35,927 nt of DNA from a virus. The stretch is taken from positions 1-35,927 of the IMG/VR virus record IMGVR_UViG_3300044701_002278; one strand, given 5' to 3'. A model generated the notes under the pieces. The model was given only the letters and a program-made list of their open reading frames with translations. It ran no database searches and was not told where the DNA came from. The translations under genes and the position numbers were made by a program. This document shows, piece by piece, positions 1 to 7,395 of the stretch (position 1 is the first letter of the stretch; each line of letters starts with the position of its first letter).

Positions 1-141
1 CGTGGGTCATACGCCTGCGCCAATTCTTCTTCTGAATAGCCGATCGTCTGGCCATACTCGCGAAGGTTATTGCGCGCCGCGTTCCACTTAGCCTGGTCCT
101 TCCACTCCGGCATCTTCTCGAGCAGGAACTGACGTCCCTCC
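1..141. repeat. Left copy of 141-bp terminal direct repeat
   Basis: These bases recur at the right end of the window with only two differences, at left positions 3 (t versus a) and 15 (c versus t). Both differences are synonymous in the scaffolding gene. The repeat most simply reflects a circular or circularly permuted genome whose assembly overlaps itself. A true short terminal repeat is possible, but one lying inside a coding sequence is less likely. Confidence 0.93.
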
Positions 142-803
142 TCGACCTGCTGCCGTAGCGCGGCTTGCTCCTGATGAGAGGCAATTGCGGCCAGACGTTC
201 CTGCTCGGCTCTCGTCGCGGCCAGGCGCTCCCTATAGTCGCGCCACTGCTTCTCAACAATCGGGAAATTGAGAGGATCCTCTCGGTGCAGCTGTTCCCAG
301 TTAGGCTCCTGCGGCTGCATCTGCTCGAGCTGCTGCCTTAGAGCCCCCAGGAGTTGGCCGTACTGAGCCCGCTCCACTTCCACTTGCTGGCGATCCGCTT
401 GAAATGCCACAGCCTCATCACGAAGCCGCTGCATCTTCCGCGAATAATCGGACTGCCTCTGGTAGCCGTCTAAAGCTTCCTTCAGCGTGACTTGCTGGGT
501 CTTGCCGTCGATCTTGACGGTGACCAGCGTGTCAGGCTTCAGGCCGCCCTCGGCCTCCCCTTCAGTGTCCTCGACTTCCCCAGAACCCTCACCCTCAGAT
601 GACGCGGATTGATCCGCTGCCTCGTCACCCTCGGGCATAGTCTCATCGCCCAGGTCCGCCGACGCCTCAGTCTGCTCGACTGCGGCAGAAGCCCCCTTAG
701 TCCTTCCGGCGCTGGGTTCGGGGTCTCCCCCTCCCAGGATGCTGGAAATACGGTCAGCTGCTTCTGTCAAACCGATTTCGCTTGGCTGCGATTGCTCGGC
801 CAT
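1..803 (-). CDS. Scaffolding protein, N-terminal part (gene continues at right end)
   Basis: This is a capsid assembly scaffold candidate. It starts at ATG 803 with AAGGAG nine bases upstream and runs off the left edge after 267 codons. Joined across the terminal repeat to the segment ending at 35567, it gives 1023 nt, a 340-aa protein in one frame. The first 90 residues are acidic and low in complexity, followed by a helical, Gln/Glu/Arg-rich stretch likely to form coiled coil. Composition, size and position between portal and major capsid protein are typical of podovirus scaffolds. No enzymatic motif was seen. The Shine-Dalgarno lies in the last codons of the preceding 88-aa gene, suggesting coupled translation. 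Function is inferred mainly from context. Confidence 0.85.
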   Translation of the reverse strand, partial: MAEQSQPSEIGLTEAADRISSILGGGDPEPSAGRTKGASAAVEQTEASADLGDETMPEGDEAADQSASSEGEGSGEVEDTEGEAEGGLKPDTLVTVKIDGKTQQVTLKEALDGYQRQSDYSRKMQRLRDEAVAFQADRQQVEVERAQYGQLLGALRQQLEQMQPQEPNWEQLHREDPLNFPIVEKQWRDYRERLAATRAEQERLAAIASHQEQAALRQQVEEGRQFLLEKMPEWKDQAKWNAARNNLREYGQTIGYSEEELAQAYDP

Positions 804-809
804 GAATTA

Positions 810-1076
810 TTACTCCTTTCGGGACGCCGTTTTCAAGCGTCGATTGAACTGCGTCACGCTTGGCTCCAAGGCCAAAACCTCGAGCTGCTGTCTGAACGCA
901 ATTACGGCGCGCACCATGTGATACGCATCGTCTCTTTTGCCCACCTCATCGGGGGCCGAAAGCATCCACTCGGCCACATAGCGCGCCTCGAGGCGCTTAA
1001 GCACCTCCTGCGCCGCTCCGTCGCGGTGGAGAGCCCCAGCTGCGCGCCAGAGCTCCTCCTGCTCATATGTAGACAT
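810..1076 (-). CDS. Hypothetical 88-aa helical protein between portal and scaffold
   Basis: ATG 1076 shares one base with the portal stop (TGATG), so translation is probably coupled to the portal. A GTG one codon upstream is a less likely start. The product is charged, has no Cys cluster or membrane segment, and is predicted mostly helical, with a WRAAGALHRDG start and an RRLKTASRKE tail. I do not recognise a family. Small helical proteins at this place in podovirus genomes are common and usually unassigned. It may be a minor head or assembly protein, but nothing in the sequence proves that. Confidence 0.75.
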   Translation of the reverse strand: MSTYEQEELWRAAGALHRDGAAQEVLKRLEARYVAEWMLSAPDEVGKRDDAYHMVRAVIAFRQQLEVLALEPSVTQFNRRLKTASRKE

Positions 1077-3301
1077 CACATCACCCCTGGAGGCATCGGC
1101 ATGCCAGGCATCGCCAAGGGCGGCGCCGGCTGCACTGGGAGCTGATCAGGCAACGGCCCCTGGGCCGTGCCAAACATGGTCTTAAGCTCGTTGCGCTGCC
1201 GATCGACCTCGGCCTTGATCACGGCCATGTCCACCTGCGCGCCATACTTGGCTTGGATCTCGGCCGCCTTGAGCAGCGCGTCGACGTAAAGCTTGTCGCG
1301 CTCGAGATCCGCATCGGCCGCGGCCTTCTGGCGCTCGAGCTCCTGCTTGGCCGCGTTGATCAAGATGTCAGCCTTGACCTTCTCGGCCTCGACCTGGGCC
1401 AGCAGCGTCGCCGGATCAGGCTTGTTTGCCCCCTGCGACATCTGCTGCATGAAGGCCTGCACCTCCTCGGGCTGGATCTCCTTCCAAAATGCACTTGGGT
1501 CTTGGAAGCCAGCCAATTGCGTTACCTGCGCAAGCGCACCGCGCAATTGAACCAGGTCGACGAGGGGGTTGTACGGCCCGTAGGTCTGGATGACCTCCTT
1601 CTGCTGGGCAATGATCTGCGTCAGGAAGGCCATGCGCTGCTCGTCTGAGCCACGGCCCAGCGCGATATTCACGATCATGTCCATGCCGGCGTCCCAGCCC
1701 CGCGGGTCGATCGGCACGAACTTATTGCGCAGGCGGATGATCTTGGCCTTGTCCTGGTGCTGCACGACCAGGCCCAGGAGGCCCTGGAAGCACCGCTTCA
1801 GCCCATCGGCAAAGAGGCGCGCAATCATCTCGATGCGCTCCTGGGAGCTCGACAGCTGCGCTTGAACGGCCGCGCGGGTAGTGGACTGTAGGACGTCCGC
1901 ATCAAGGCCCTGGGAGGCCCTAGAAATGCCCGTGCGCTGGGTCTTAACCTCGTCCAGGTAGGCCATGACGCCGAGGGCCTGCTGGCCCACGAAGGGCTCG
2001 GCCAGGGGCTGCACCATGCCAGGCGCGCGAGCCCTGATGATGGCCCCCGTCTCTACATTCATCACGTCGGCCATGTTCACCTGGTTCTCGACCACCACCG
2101 TGCGGGGGTGGATGGACTGCGCCAGGCTGTCCAGCGTGTTCCGCATGATCGAAGACTTGATCATCTGCAGATCCATTGTCTGGTCTGCGATCGACTGCCC
2201 AAAGATCGTATGCGGCGTCGGATCCGGCGCCAGGATGGCGAAAGGCACCTTCTGCACCACTTCGCTGTGCAGGATGTAGGAGCCATTGCCCACGCTGCAG
2301 ACCTTGTGCAGCTCGGCAATGCCGTCCCCATCGCGGTCAGCGCGGATGTAGCTCTCGACGTAGAAGACCTTGTCGGTCGTCTCGTCGGTGGTCTGCGTGA
2401 TACCAAAGAAGCTTTGGTCCGCCGGATTGCGGATCAGCACCTCGTTGTTCATGTCGAAGCCGCCTGTGCCGGCGTTCTGCTCGATCACGTCGCGGGGATA
2501 GCCCATGGCCACCAGCTCGGAGATCGTCGCCAGCTTGCGCCGGCCGACATAGATCGCGTCGTCCAGGCTGGTCGCCTCGTTGTCAATCAAGAACTGCTCA
2601 GGCGGGATGCACTCGACCACATAGCGCGGATTGCGCTTCACGCGGCGGATGCGCAGATCGGTCTTGGCCTCGCCGGTGGTCATGTCGACCACCTCGGTCA
2701 GGCTCTCGACCTCGACCTCGGGATCCGACGTCAGAAAGGCGATTTCCTCCGGCAAAAGGCCTGAGTAGTCGTAATACTCGACCGCCTCCTCGTCGACCTT
2801 GTACCAGGTGAGCACGCCGGTCTTGCAGATCAACGCGTCCTTCATCGCATCGTGCAGGATGCGGAAGCCGGGGTTCTCCTGCATGAAAACGTAATTGATT
2901 AGGTCGGTGGCCTGCTCCGCGGCCGCAATATCCTCGGCCCCCTTCGGCACGAACTCGATCACCTTGTCGCCGCCGGTGAAGATGCGCAGCAGCGAAGGCA
3001 GCATGGCCAGGACAGTGTCCCGCACCTCGGTCAGGATGACCTGGCTGCGCCCCTCTTCCTCGTTCCCCAGGGGGTCGCCCAGGTAGTAGGCCATCGCGGC
3101 TTCGCGCTCAGGCGCGAGATAGCTGTCGATGTAGGTCTGGCTGTCGGTAATCGCCTGGAAGACGATGTATCGGAACTCCTCGTCATCCATCGGCTCGTTC
3201 TGCGGCAGCATGTAGCCGGTGGCGTCGTTGTAGACGTCACTGCCCACGGGCAGATTTACGACATCGGGGTCATACCGGCCTGGTGTAATGCCTTGAGCCA
3301 T
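1076..3301 (-). CDS. Portal protein, P22-like family
   Basis: This forms the dodecameric portal at the capsid vertex through which DNA is packaged and ejected. The start chosen is ATG 3301, four bases after the methyltransferase stop, with AAGAAGG upstream, giving 741 aa. Upstream in-frame codons lack a better ribosome site. The length and the core segment around IMRNTLDSLAQSIHPRTVVV are typical of P22-type portals. The last ~100 residues contain a long Ala/Lys/Glu-rich heptad helix, resembling the C-terminal barrel helix of P22 portal, then a Pro/Met-rich tail. It lies among terminase, scaffold and capsid genes. Family identification rests on recognition and is well supported by synteny. Confidence 0.92.
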   Translation of the reverse strand: MAQGITPGRYDPDVVNLPVGSDVYNDATGYMLPQNEPMDDEEFRYIVFQAITDSQTYIDSYLAPEREAAMAYYLGDPLGNEEEGRSQVILTEVRDTVLAMLPSLLRIFTGGDKVIEFVPKGAEDIAAAEQATDLINYVFMQENPGFRILHDAMKDALICKTGVLTWYKVDEEAVEYYDYSGLLPEEIAFLTSDPEVEVESLTEVVDMTTGEAKTDLRIRRVKRNPRYVVECIPPEQFLIDNEATSLDDAIYVGRRKLATISELVAMGYPRDVIEQNAGTGGFDMNNEVLIRNPADQSFFGITQTTDETTDKVFYVESYIRADRDGDGIAELHKVCSVGNGSYILHSEVVQKVPFAILAPDPTPHTIFGQSIADQTMDLQMIKSSIMRNTLDSLAQSIHPRTVVVENQVNMADVMNVETGAIIRARAPGMVQPLAEPFVGQQALGVMAYLDEVKTQRTGISRASQGLDADVLQSTTRAAVQAQLSSSQERIEMIARLFADGLKRCFQGLLGLVVQHQDKAKIIRLRNKFVPIDPRGWDAGMDMIVNIALGRGSDEQRMAFLTQIIAQQKEVIQTYGPYNPLVDLVQLRGALAQVTQLAGFQDPSAFWKEIQPEEVQAFMQQMSQGANKPDPATLLAQVEAEKVKADILINAAKQELERQKAAADADLERDKLYVDALLKAAEIQAKYGAQVDMAVIKAEVDRQRNELKTMFGTAQGPLPDQLPVQPAPPLAMPGMPMPPGVM

Positions 3302-3305
3302 CGTC

Positions 3306-3863
3306 TTAGACCTTCTTCCTAACACGCCACCACTGCCAGCCCGCCTCGGACCCGACCTCGTGGCTTGGGAAAAACTCGTTCACAGCCTGCTTTACACCCT
3401 CCATGGGCAGATCGTCACCACCAATTACGCCCCCAGGCTTCAAGCGCGGCCACCAGGCCTCTAAATCAGCGATGACGTCCTCGTAACCATGGCCGGCGTC
3501 GACCCAGATGAAATCGACGCTCTCGTCTGGGAATAATCCCGCCGCCGGCACGGTCGGCATGCGCAAAACATTGGCCTTGGGATACCCAGCGCGACCGATA
3601 TTGGCCAGGAAGAGCTCATAGACCTTCTCGAGCTCGGGATCCTGCTGATGCTCCGGCTCGCAAGAACCGCCCCAATGGTCCACAAAGTAAATCGCAGGCG
3701 TTTTTCCTGCGTTAAGGGCCTCGACCAGTAAAAAGCACGCCGATCGGCCCTTCCAGCACCCCAATTCCACGAAGACAGACCCGTCAGACGCCTCACGAAG
3801 GGCGTCCTTGTAGGGCTTGGTGAAGTTAAACCAGCCCTGGATCTCTTCGTAGTAGTGCTTCAA
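3306..3863 (-). CDS. Class I SAM-dependent methyltransferase (Methyltransf_24-like)
   Basis: A 185-aa Rossmann-fold methyltransferase. The SAM-binding motif I is FVELGCWKGRS at about residues 31-41, and the acidic strand FIWVDAGHGYEDV at about 118-130, followed by a LKPGGVIGGDD turn. This spacing fits the Methyltransf_24 family, whose phage and bacterial members often modify sugars or small metabolites. The start appears to be TTG 3863, overlapping the DUF6496 gene stop (TTGA). The next ATG would remove motif I, so TTG is preferred. It sits beside a glycosyltransferase, suggesting joint modification of a glycan or virion protein. The substrate is unknown. Confidence 0.88.
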   Translation of the reverse strand: MKHYYEEIQGWFNFTKPYKDALREASDGSVFVELGCWKGRSACFLLVEALNAGKTPAIYFVDHWGGSCEPEHQQDPELEKVYELFLANIGRAGYPKANVLRMPTVPAAGLFPDESVDFIWVDAGHGYEDVIADLEAWWPRLKPGGVIGGDDLPMEGVKQAVNEFFPSHEVGSEAGWQWWRVRKKV

Positions 3864-4021
3864 CGCTTCTTCGCCTTACCAGCCTCGCTCATGGCGATCG
3901 CCAGGGCCTGCTTCTGGCTCTTCACCACCGGCCCCTTCTTAGAGCCCGAGTGCAAGGTGCCACCCTTCCACTCTTTCATGACCTGGCCCACCTTCTTATC
4001 GGCCTTCGACATCTTCTTCAT
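3860..4021 (-). CDS. DUF6496-like small basic protein (53 aa)
   Basis: A Lys-rich 53-residue protein containing the pattern KVGQVMKEWKGGTLHSGSKK and then VKSQKQALAIAMSEAG. This is the hallmark of the DUF6496 family found in phages and some bacteria, with unknown function. ATG 4021 overlaps the glycosyltransferase stop (ATGA), and its own stop overlaps the methyltransferase TTG start, so the three genes form a tightly coupled cassette. The high positive charge suggests nucleic-acid or capsid-interior association, but that is inference. There are no membrane segments and no Cys. Confidence 0.85.
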   Translation of the reverse strand: MKKMSKADKKVGQVMKEWKGGTLHSGSKKGPVVKSQKQALAIAMSEAGKAKKR

Positions 4022-4698
4022 GCTGCGCTCTCCATGATCTTGGCCGCGGCCTCGTCCACATCGCTCGGAATATCAGCCCGACACGCCTCTACGTGGTCGT
4101 GCGTGAACTCCATCTTCCCGATGTGCTTCACATCCTTCGACAGGTCGTGATCCACCCACACCTTGAAGCCGTGCGCCTGGGCAAGCTTGCAGAAATAGAT
4201 GTCCTCGCCCACATACATGCCACCGCTCGGCAGATAGGACACGTTGAACCAGGGCTGCGGCAGCTTGCGGAAGACCTCCGTCTTCACCAGCATCGCCCCC
4301 ATGCCGATCGCATCCACCTCCTCAAGGCCTTTGCGGTCGTGCGAGTAGATACACTTCAGCGTCGCGAAATCAGAAAAAGCAACGGTCTTCACCGGCAGGC
4401 GCCTGGTGGCGTAATTGCACGCCACGATGTCCTTGCCGTGCGCCACCAGCTTCTCGAGCAGGTAAGGCGGGAAGCGCATGTCGCTGTCCAGGTACAACAC
4501 ATAGTCCGCGCCCGACGTCAGCGCCATGCGCGCCAGCTTCGCGCGCTGGTCCGCAATCAGCGTCCCGTTGACAATATGGACGTCAAAGCGCGCCCCAACA
4601 GGCGCGGACGCATACCAACGCGCCGACATGATCGCCAGATCGTGCGCAAAACCAGTGGCAACCTCATCGCGCGCGGGAATGCAGATCGAGACATTCAT
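4018..4698 (-). CDS. Glycosyltransferase family 2-like (GT-A fold)
   Basis: A 226-aa putative glycosyltransferase. The N-terminus MNVSICIPARDE is the usual first strand of a GT-A domain, and the metal/nucleotide-sugar DxD motif is YLDSDMRFP (D71, D73). A later segment GMYVGEDIYFCKLAQ carries the acidic ED pair expected of an inverting GT2 catalytic base. It lacks a membrane anchor. ATG 4698 overlaps the upstream stop (TGATG). Position between terminase and portal, with a methyltransferase nearby, makes it a cargo-type gene that could glycosylate a virion protein, DNA base or host glycan. The substrate cannot be read from sequence. Confidence 0.87.
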   Translation of the reverse strand: MNVSICIPARDEVATGFAHDLAIMSARWYASAPVGARFDVHIVNGTLIADQRAKLARMALTSGADYVLYLDSDMRFPPYLLEKLVAHGKDIVACNYATRRLPVKTVAFSDFATLKCIYSHDRKGLEEVDAIGMGAMLVKTEVFRKLPQPWFNVSYLPSGGMYVGEDIYFCKLAQAHGFKVWVDHDLSKDVKHIGKMEFTHDHVEACRADIPSDVDEAAAKIMESAA

Positions 4699-6374
4699 CA
4701 GTACCGCTCCTCCTGGCCGCCCAACAGACCGCCGACGCCAAGACCACCGCCGGCGAGGCCAAGCAGTGGCCGCTCGCCGCGGATCATCATTCGCAGCGTG
4801 TCTTGAGGATCCTCGCCGCGCATGCGCGCCGTGTACTCGACGCGCTCATTGAACAGCTGAGGGAAGGTGCGCGTGGGCGGAGACGCCAAACCCGTCAGCT
4901 GGCCAGCACCGGCCCAGGCCGCCGCCTGCGTATCGGCCGGCGGAAGGCTGAAGCCCTGCCCCAGGCGCGCATAGAGCTGCTCGGCGGCCGCATATTCGTT
5001 ATCGCGCGGCTTGCTCGCCCAGAAGGACGGGATCCCGACCGCCTCGTCCATCGTAAGGCGCCCATCGCGGAACAGCTGCTGAGGGCGGAAGGTGATCTTC
5101 TTGCCGTCAGGCGAGACCTCGCCGTAACGCTGCGCCATGGTCAAAAGCTCGCGATCCTCATCAGCCAGGTTCGCCGCGGCCTTGCCGGTCTTATTCGGCA
5201 CTGAGATCGACGTCTCGAGGAACTCAGGATCGCGCGTCCGCATGCCAATGTTGCGGAAGGCATGCGTGTCGACCGTCACCGGCGTTAGGTTGCCCTGCAG
5301 GTTCTCAGAGAACGACGCCGGCTTCGGGTTCTGCAACACATTAAAGCCGCCATTCTGGATCGTCGCCGCGTTCTGCAGATGCAGGTTCTGCGCCACATGG
5401 CCGTATGGGTAGATCAGATCCTCCTTCGCAAGAGGCTGGCCGTCGCGCGTGTAGTAGAAGCTCGCATTGCGGATATTCGTCGACACGTCAGACCGCGGCG
5501 ACGTCGCCGCGACATAGTCCATATACCGGCGGAAACGCTGGGGTCCAACCTCCGGCCCCAGCTCCGCAACAAAGGCCTGGAGGATCGGATCTGTGTGATA
5601 CCAGCGATCGGCGCCCATATCGACGCCCGACTGAATGCTGCCGCGCACGCCCTCCGTCACGTCAGGGTTCTCAAGCGCACGCTGCATGCGAGGCGACACG
5701 CCACGCGGCGGCACCACACGCTCAAGAGGCGCCTGAGGCGTAGATCCAACGCCGGCAGCCCGAGAAAGATCAATCGGCCCCACGCCTGGCGCCTCTGACG
5801 CAAGCTCACGCAACACAGCCTGCTGCGCCCGCGTGTACTCCGGCCCCTTCACCGCATAACCCTCAGGGGTCACAGGCGCGCGCGCAGTACGGCCACCACC
5901 GCCGGTCACCGCATCGACAGCACGCTGCACAACATTCCGCGCCCCACGCGCCACCGCATCACCGCGCCCAGCCTCGGCCTCGCCAGGCTCCATGCCCAAC
6001 AAACCACCACCAAGCGCCAAAGCCGCACGACCAGCCGCCGGCGCCATACGACCCAGAGGGCCAGCCGCCATCAGCGCGACATCGCCCGCCGTCTGAGGCA
6101 TCAGGAACTCAACCGCACCCGTCGTGCGGCCCGCCCTGCTGGCCACACGATCAGCAGCAGAAGCCGCCATAGCCGGATCAACACCCCGGCTCACCGCATA
6201 GTCATAGGTCTGCTGCCGGATCCGGTCAGGCATCGACAGGAAATAGTCGTAAGCATCGCCAACAGCCTGCCCAGCACGATTGAGATACCCAGCGACACCA
6301 GGCTGCGCAGCCGCTCGCTCACGACGGCGGCCCCTGACCTCTTCATCGTCCTCGCGATCGAGCAGACCAGCCAT
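4698..6374 (-). CDS. 558-aa phage protein with possible HhH-glycosylase-like (DUF7178-like) core
   Basis: The N-terminal ~190 residues are Ala/Gly/Arg-rich, with a weakly hydrophobic stretch near residues 95-125. A more ordered core follows, including YVAATSPRSDVSTNIRNASF and later TPVTVDTHAFRNIGM. The pairing of an AA-x-SPR strand/helix and a D-x-HA-x-R motif recalls DUF7178-type phage proteins with a helix-hairpin-helix glycosylase-like fold, but this is an impression rather than a search result. The C-terminus is Gly-rich. ATG 6374 overlaps the Cys-rich gene stop (TAATG). It could be a virion-associated or DNA-acting protein; function is unknown. Confidence 0.72.
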   Translation of the reverse strand: MAGLLDREDDEEVRGRRRERAAAQPGVAGYLNRAGQAVGDAYDYFLSMPDRIRQQTYDYAVSRGVDPAMAASAADRVASRAGRTTGAVEFLMPQTAGDVALMAAGPLGRMAPAAGRAALALGGGLLGMEPGEAEAGRGDAVARGARNVVQRAVDAVTGGGGRTARAPVTPEGYAVKGPEYTRAQQAVLRELASEAPGVGPIDLSRAAGVGSTPQAPLERVVPPRGVSPRMQRALENPDVTEGVRGSIQSGVDMGADRWYHTDPILQAFVAELGPEVGPQRFRRYMDYVAATSPRSDVSTNIRNASFYYTRDGQPLAKEDLIYPYGHVAQNLHLQNAATIQNGGFNVLQNPKPASFSENLQGNLTPVTVDTHAFRNIGMRTRDPEFLETSISVPNKTGKAAANLADEDRELLTMAQRYGEVSPDGKKITFRPQQLFRDGRLTMDEAVGIPSFWASKPRDNEYAAAEQLYARLGQGFSLPPADTQAAAWAGAGQLTGLASPPTRTFPQLFNERVEYTARMRGEDPQDTLRMMIRGERPLLGLAGGGLGVGGLLGGQEERY

Positions 6375-6880
6375 TACTCTTCCTCCTCGGCACTCATATC
6401 CTCAGAAGAACCGCCCTCAGCCTCGCCGTACTCTTCGCCGCCCTCTTCCTCGTACTCTTCCTCGCCCTCCTCGTCGCCCTCGTCCTTAATCGGACCGCCG
6501 ACAATCCAGGCAGAACACGTCCGCGCGGCCGCGCACTTGAAATCAAAGATCTCGCAGAAACCAAGATCACCCGCCTCGACGACCTCCATCGCATCCTCAT
6601 TCCGGTCGTCAGACAAGCCGTTCTCAATGCACGCCAGCATGCGAGACGTCTGATTGAACGCGCCGCAATTGCCGCAACGCATCGTCTTTGCCTCGTCAGC
6701 CGACACGTCCCAACGCGCCGCCATACGCTGCCAATACTGATCATTTGGCTCGTTGGGGTTCATCGGACCATAGTCCGCCTTGTCAATCGCACGGCCACGA
6801 TTGCGAAGGTTCAACGTCAGATCACCCGTCGCCGCCGGGCAAGCCTCGCCACCCTCAACGTCGTCCATCATCTCGGCCAT
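6374..6880 (-). CDS. Cys-rich putative metal-binding protein with acidic tail (168 aa)
   Basis: Start chosen at ATG 6880, two bases after the preceding stop with AAGAAGGG upstream; the longer open frame above it is the shadow of another gene. Six cysteines lie at residues 69, 72, 84, 109, 116 and 122 (C-x2-C-x11-C-x24-C-x6-C-x5-C), within RCGNCGAFNQ and GFCEIFDFKCAAARTCSAW. This suggests zinc or iron-sulfur binding. The final 35 residues are almost all Glu, Asp, Gly and Ser. Similar Cys-spaced proteins occur in aquatic phage genomes near terminase genes, generally unassigned. Function is unknown. Confidence 0.78.
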   Translation of the reverse strand: MAEMMDDVEGGEACPAATGDLTLNLRNRGRAIDKADYGPMNPNEPNDQYWQRMAARWDVSADEAKTMRCGNCGAFNQTSRMLACIENGLSDDRNEDAMEVVEAGDLGFCEIFDFKCAAARTCSAWIVGGPIKDEGDEEGEEEYEEEGGEEYGEAEGGSSEDMSAEEEE

Positions 6881-6881
6881 C

Positions 6882-7040
6882 TCACTTACCCTTCTTGCGC
6901 GCCGCGCGCAGGTTATCGACCAGGTTCGGATAAGGCCGACCCGCCTTCGCCGCCATCGCTTTCGCCGCTGCCTTCCGGCCAGGCGAAAGCTTCTTGTCAC
7001 CCTTCGTCGGATCAGGCGTCCGCCACACCGGCTTCTTCAT
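6882..7040 (-). CDS. Small basic protein (52 aa), unrecognised
   Basis: ATG 7040 overlaps the DUF6321 gene stop (ATGA). The product is rich in Lys, Arg and Ala, with the segment GRKAAAKAMAAKAGRPYPNL and a KKGK tail. It has no Cys or membrane segment. It sits between two genes of the packaging-proximal cluster and is likely cotranslated. Small basic proteins here may bind DNA or RNA, but I do not recognise the family. Confidence 0.72.
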   Translation of the reverse strand: MKKPVWRTPDPTKGDKKLSPGRKAAAKAMAAKAGRPYPNLVDNLRAARKKGK

Positions 7041-7336
7041 TTCACCTTGCCCTTGTTCCGCGCCGAAATAGCCTTCGCCTTCGACCGCGCATCTGCTTTG
7101 CTCGACGCACCCCAAGCCCGCAAAGACAAAAGGAGCCGCGTCGGCTCCCCATCCTTAAACTCAGGCCCCGGCATATTCCCCATACGCGCCAAAAACGACG
7201 CACGACGCGGGTTGTCGCCGCTCTTCACAGGTGGCTTCAAATCCATGCCCTGAGCACGCGCAGAAGCACGCCCCTTCGCATTCAAGCCACCACTCGGGCT
7301 CTTACCCTCAGCACGCTGCCAAGCCGGCGTCTTCAT
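7037..7336 (-). CDS. DUF6321-like protein (99 aa)
   Basis: Starts at ATG 7336. It contains AEGKSPSGGLNAKGRASARA, then PPVKSGDNPRRASFLARMGN and LLSLRAWGASSKADAR. This order (GGLNAKGRA, then RRxSFxARMxxMxGP) is the signature of DUF6321, a conserved phage and algal-virus-like family of unknown role, commonly found near head and packaging genes. The protein is strongly basic. It lies just downstream of the large terminase, with a 59-bp gap, and overlaps the next gene by ATGA. Confident as a gene and family; no function is proposed. Confidence 0.87.
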   Translation of the reverse strand: MKTPAWQRAEGKSPSGGLNAKGRASARAQGMDLKPPVKSGDNPRRASFLARMGNMPGPEFKDGEPTRLLLSLRAWGASSKADARSKAKAISARNKGKVK

Positions 7337-7395
7337 CCAAGAAAACCCCCGAAATCCACACAGAACCTAATCACCTTGCGCACAGAACGCAAGAA

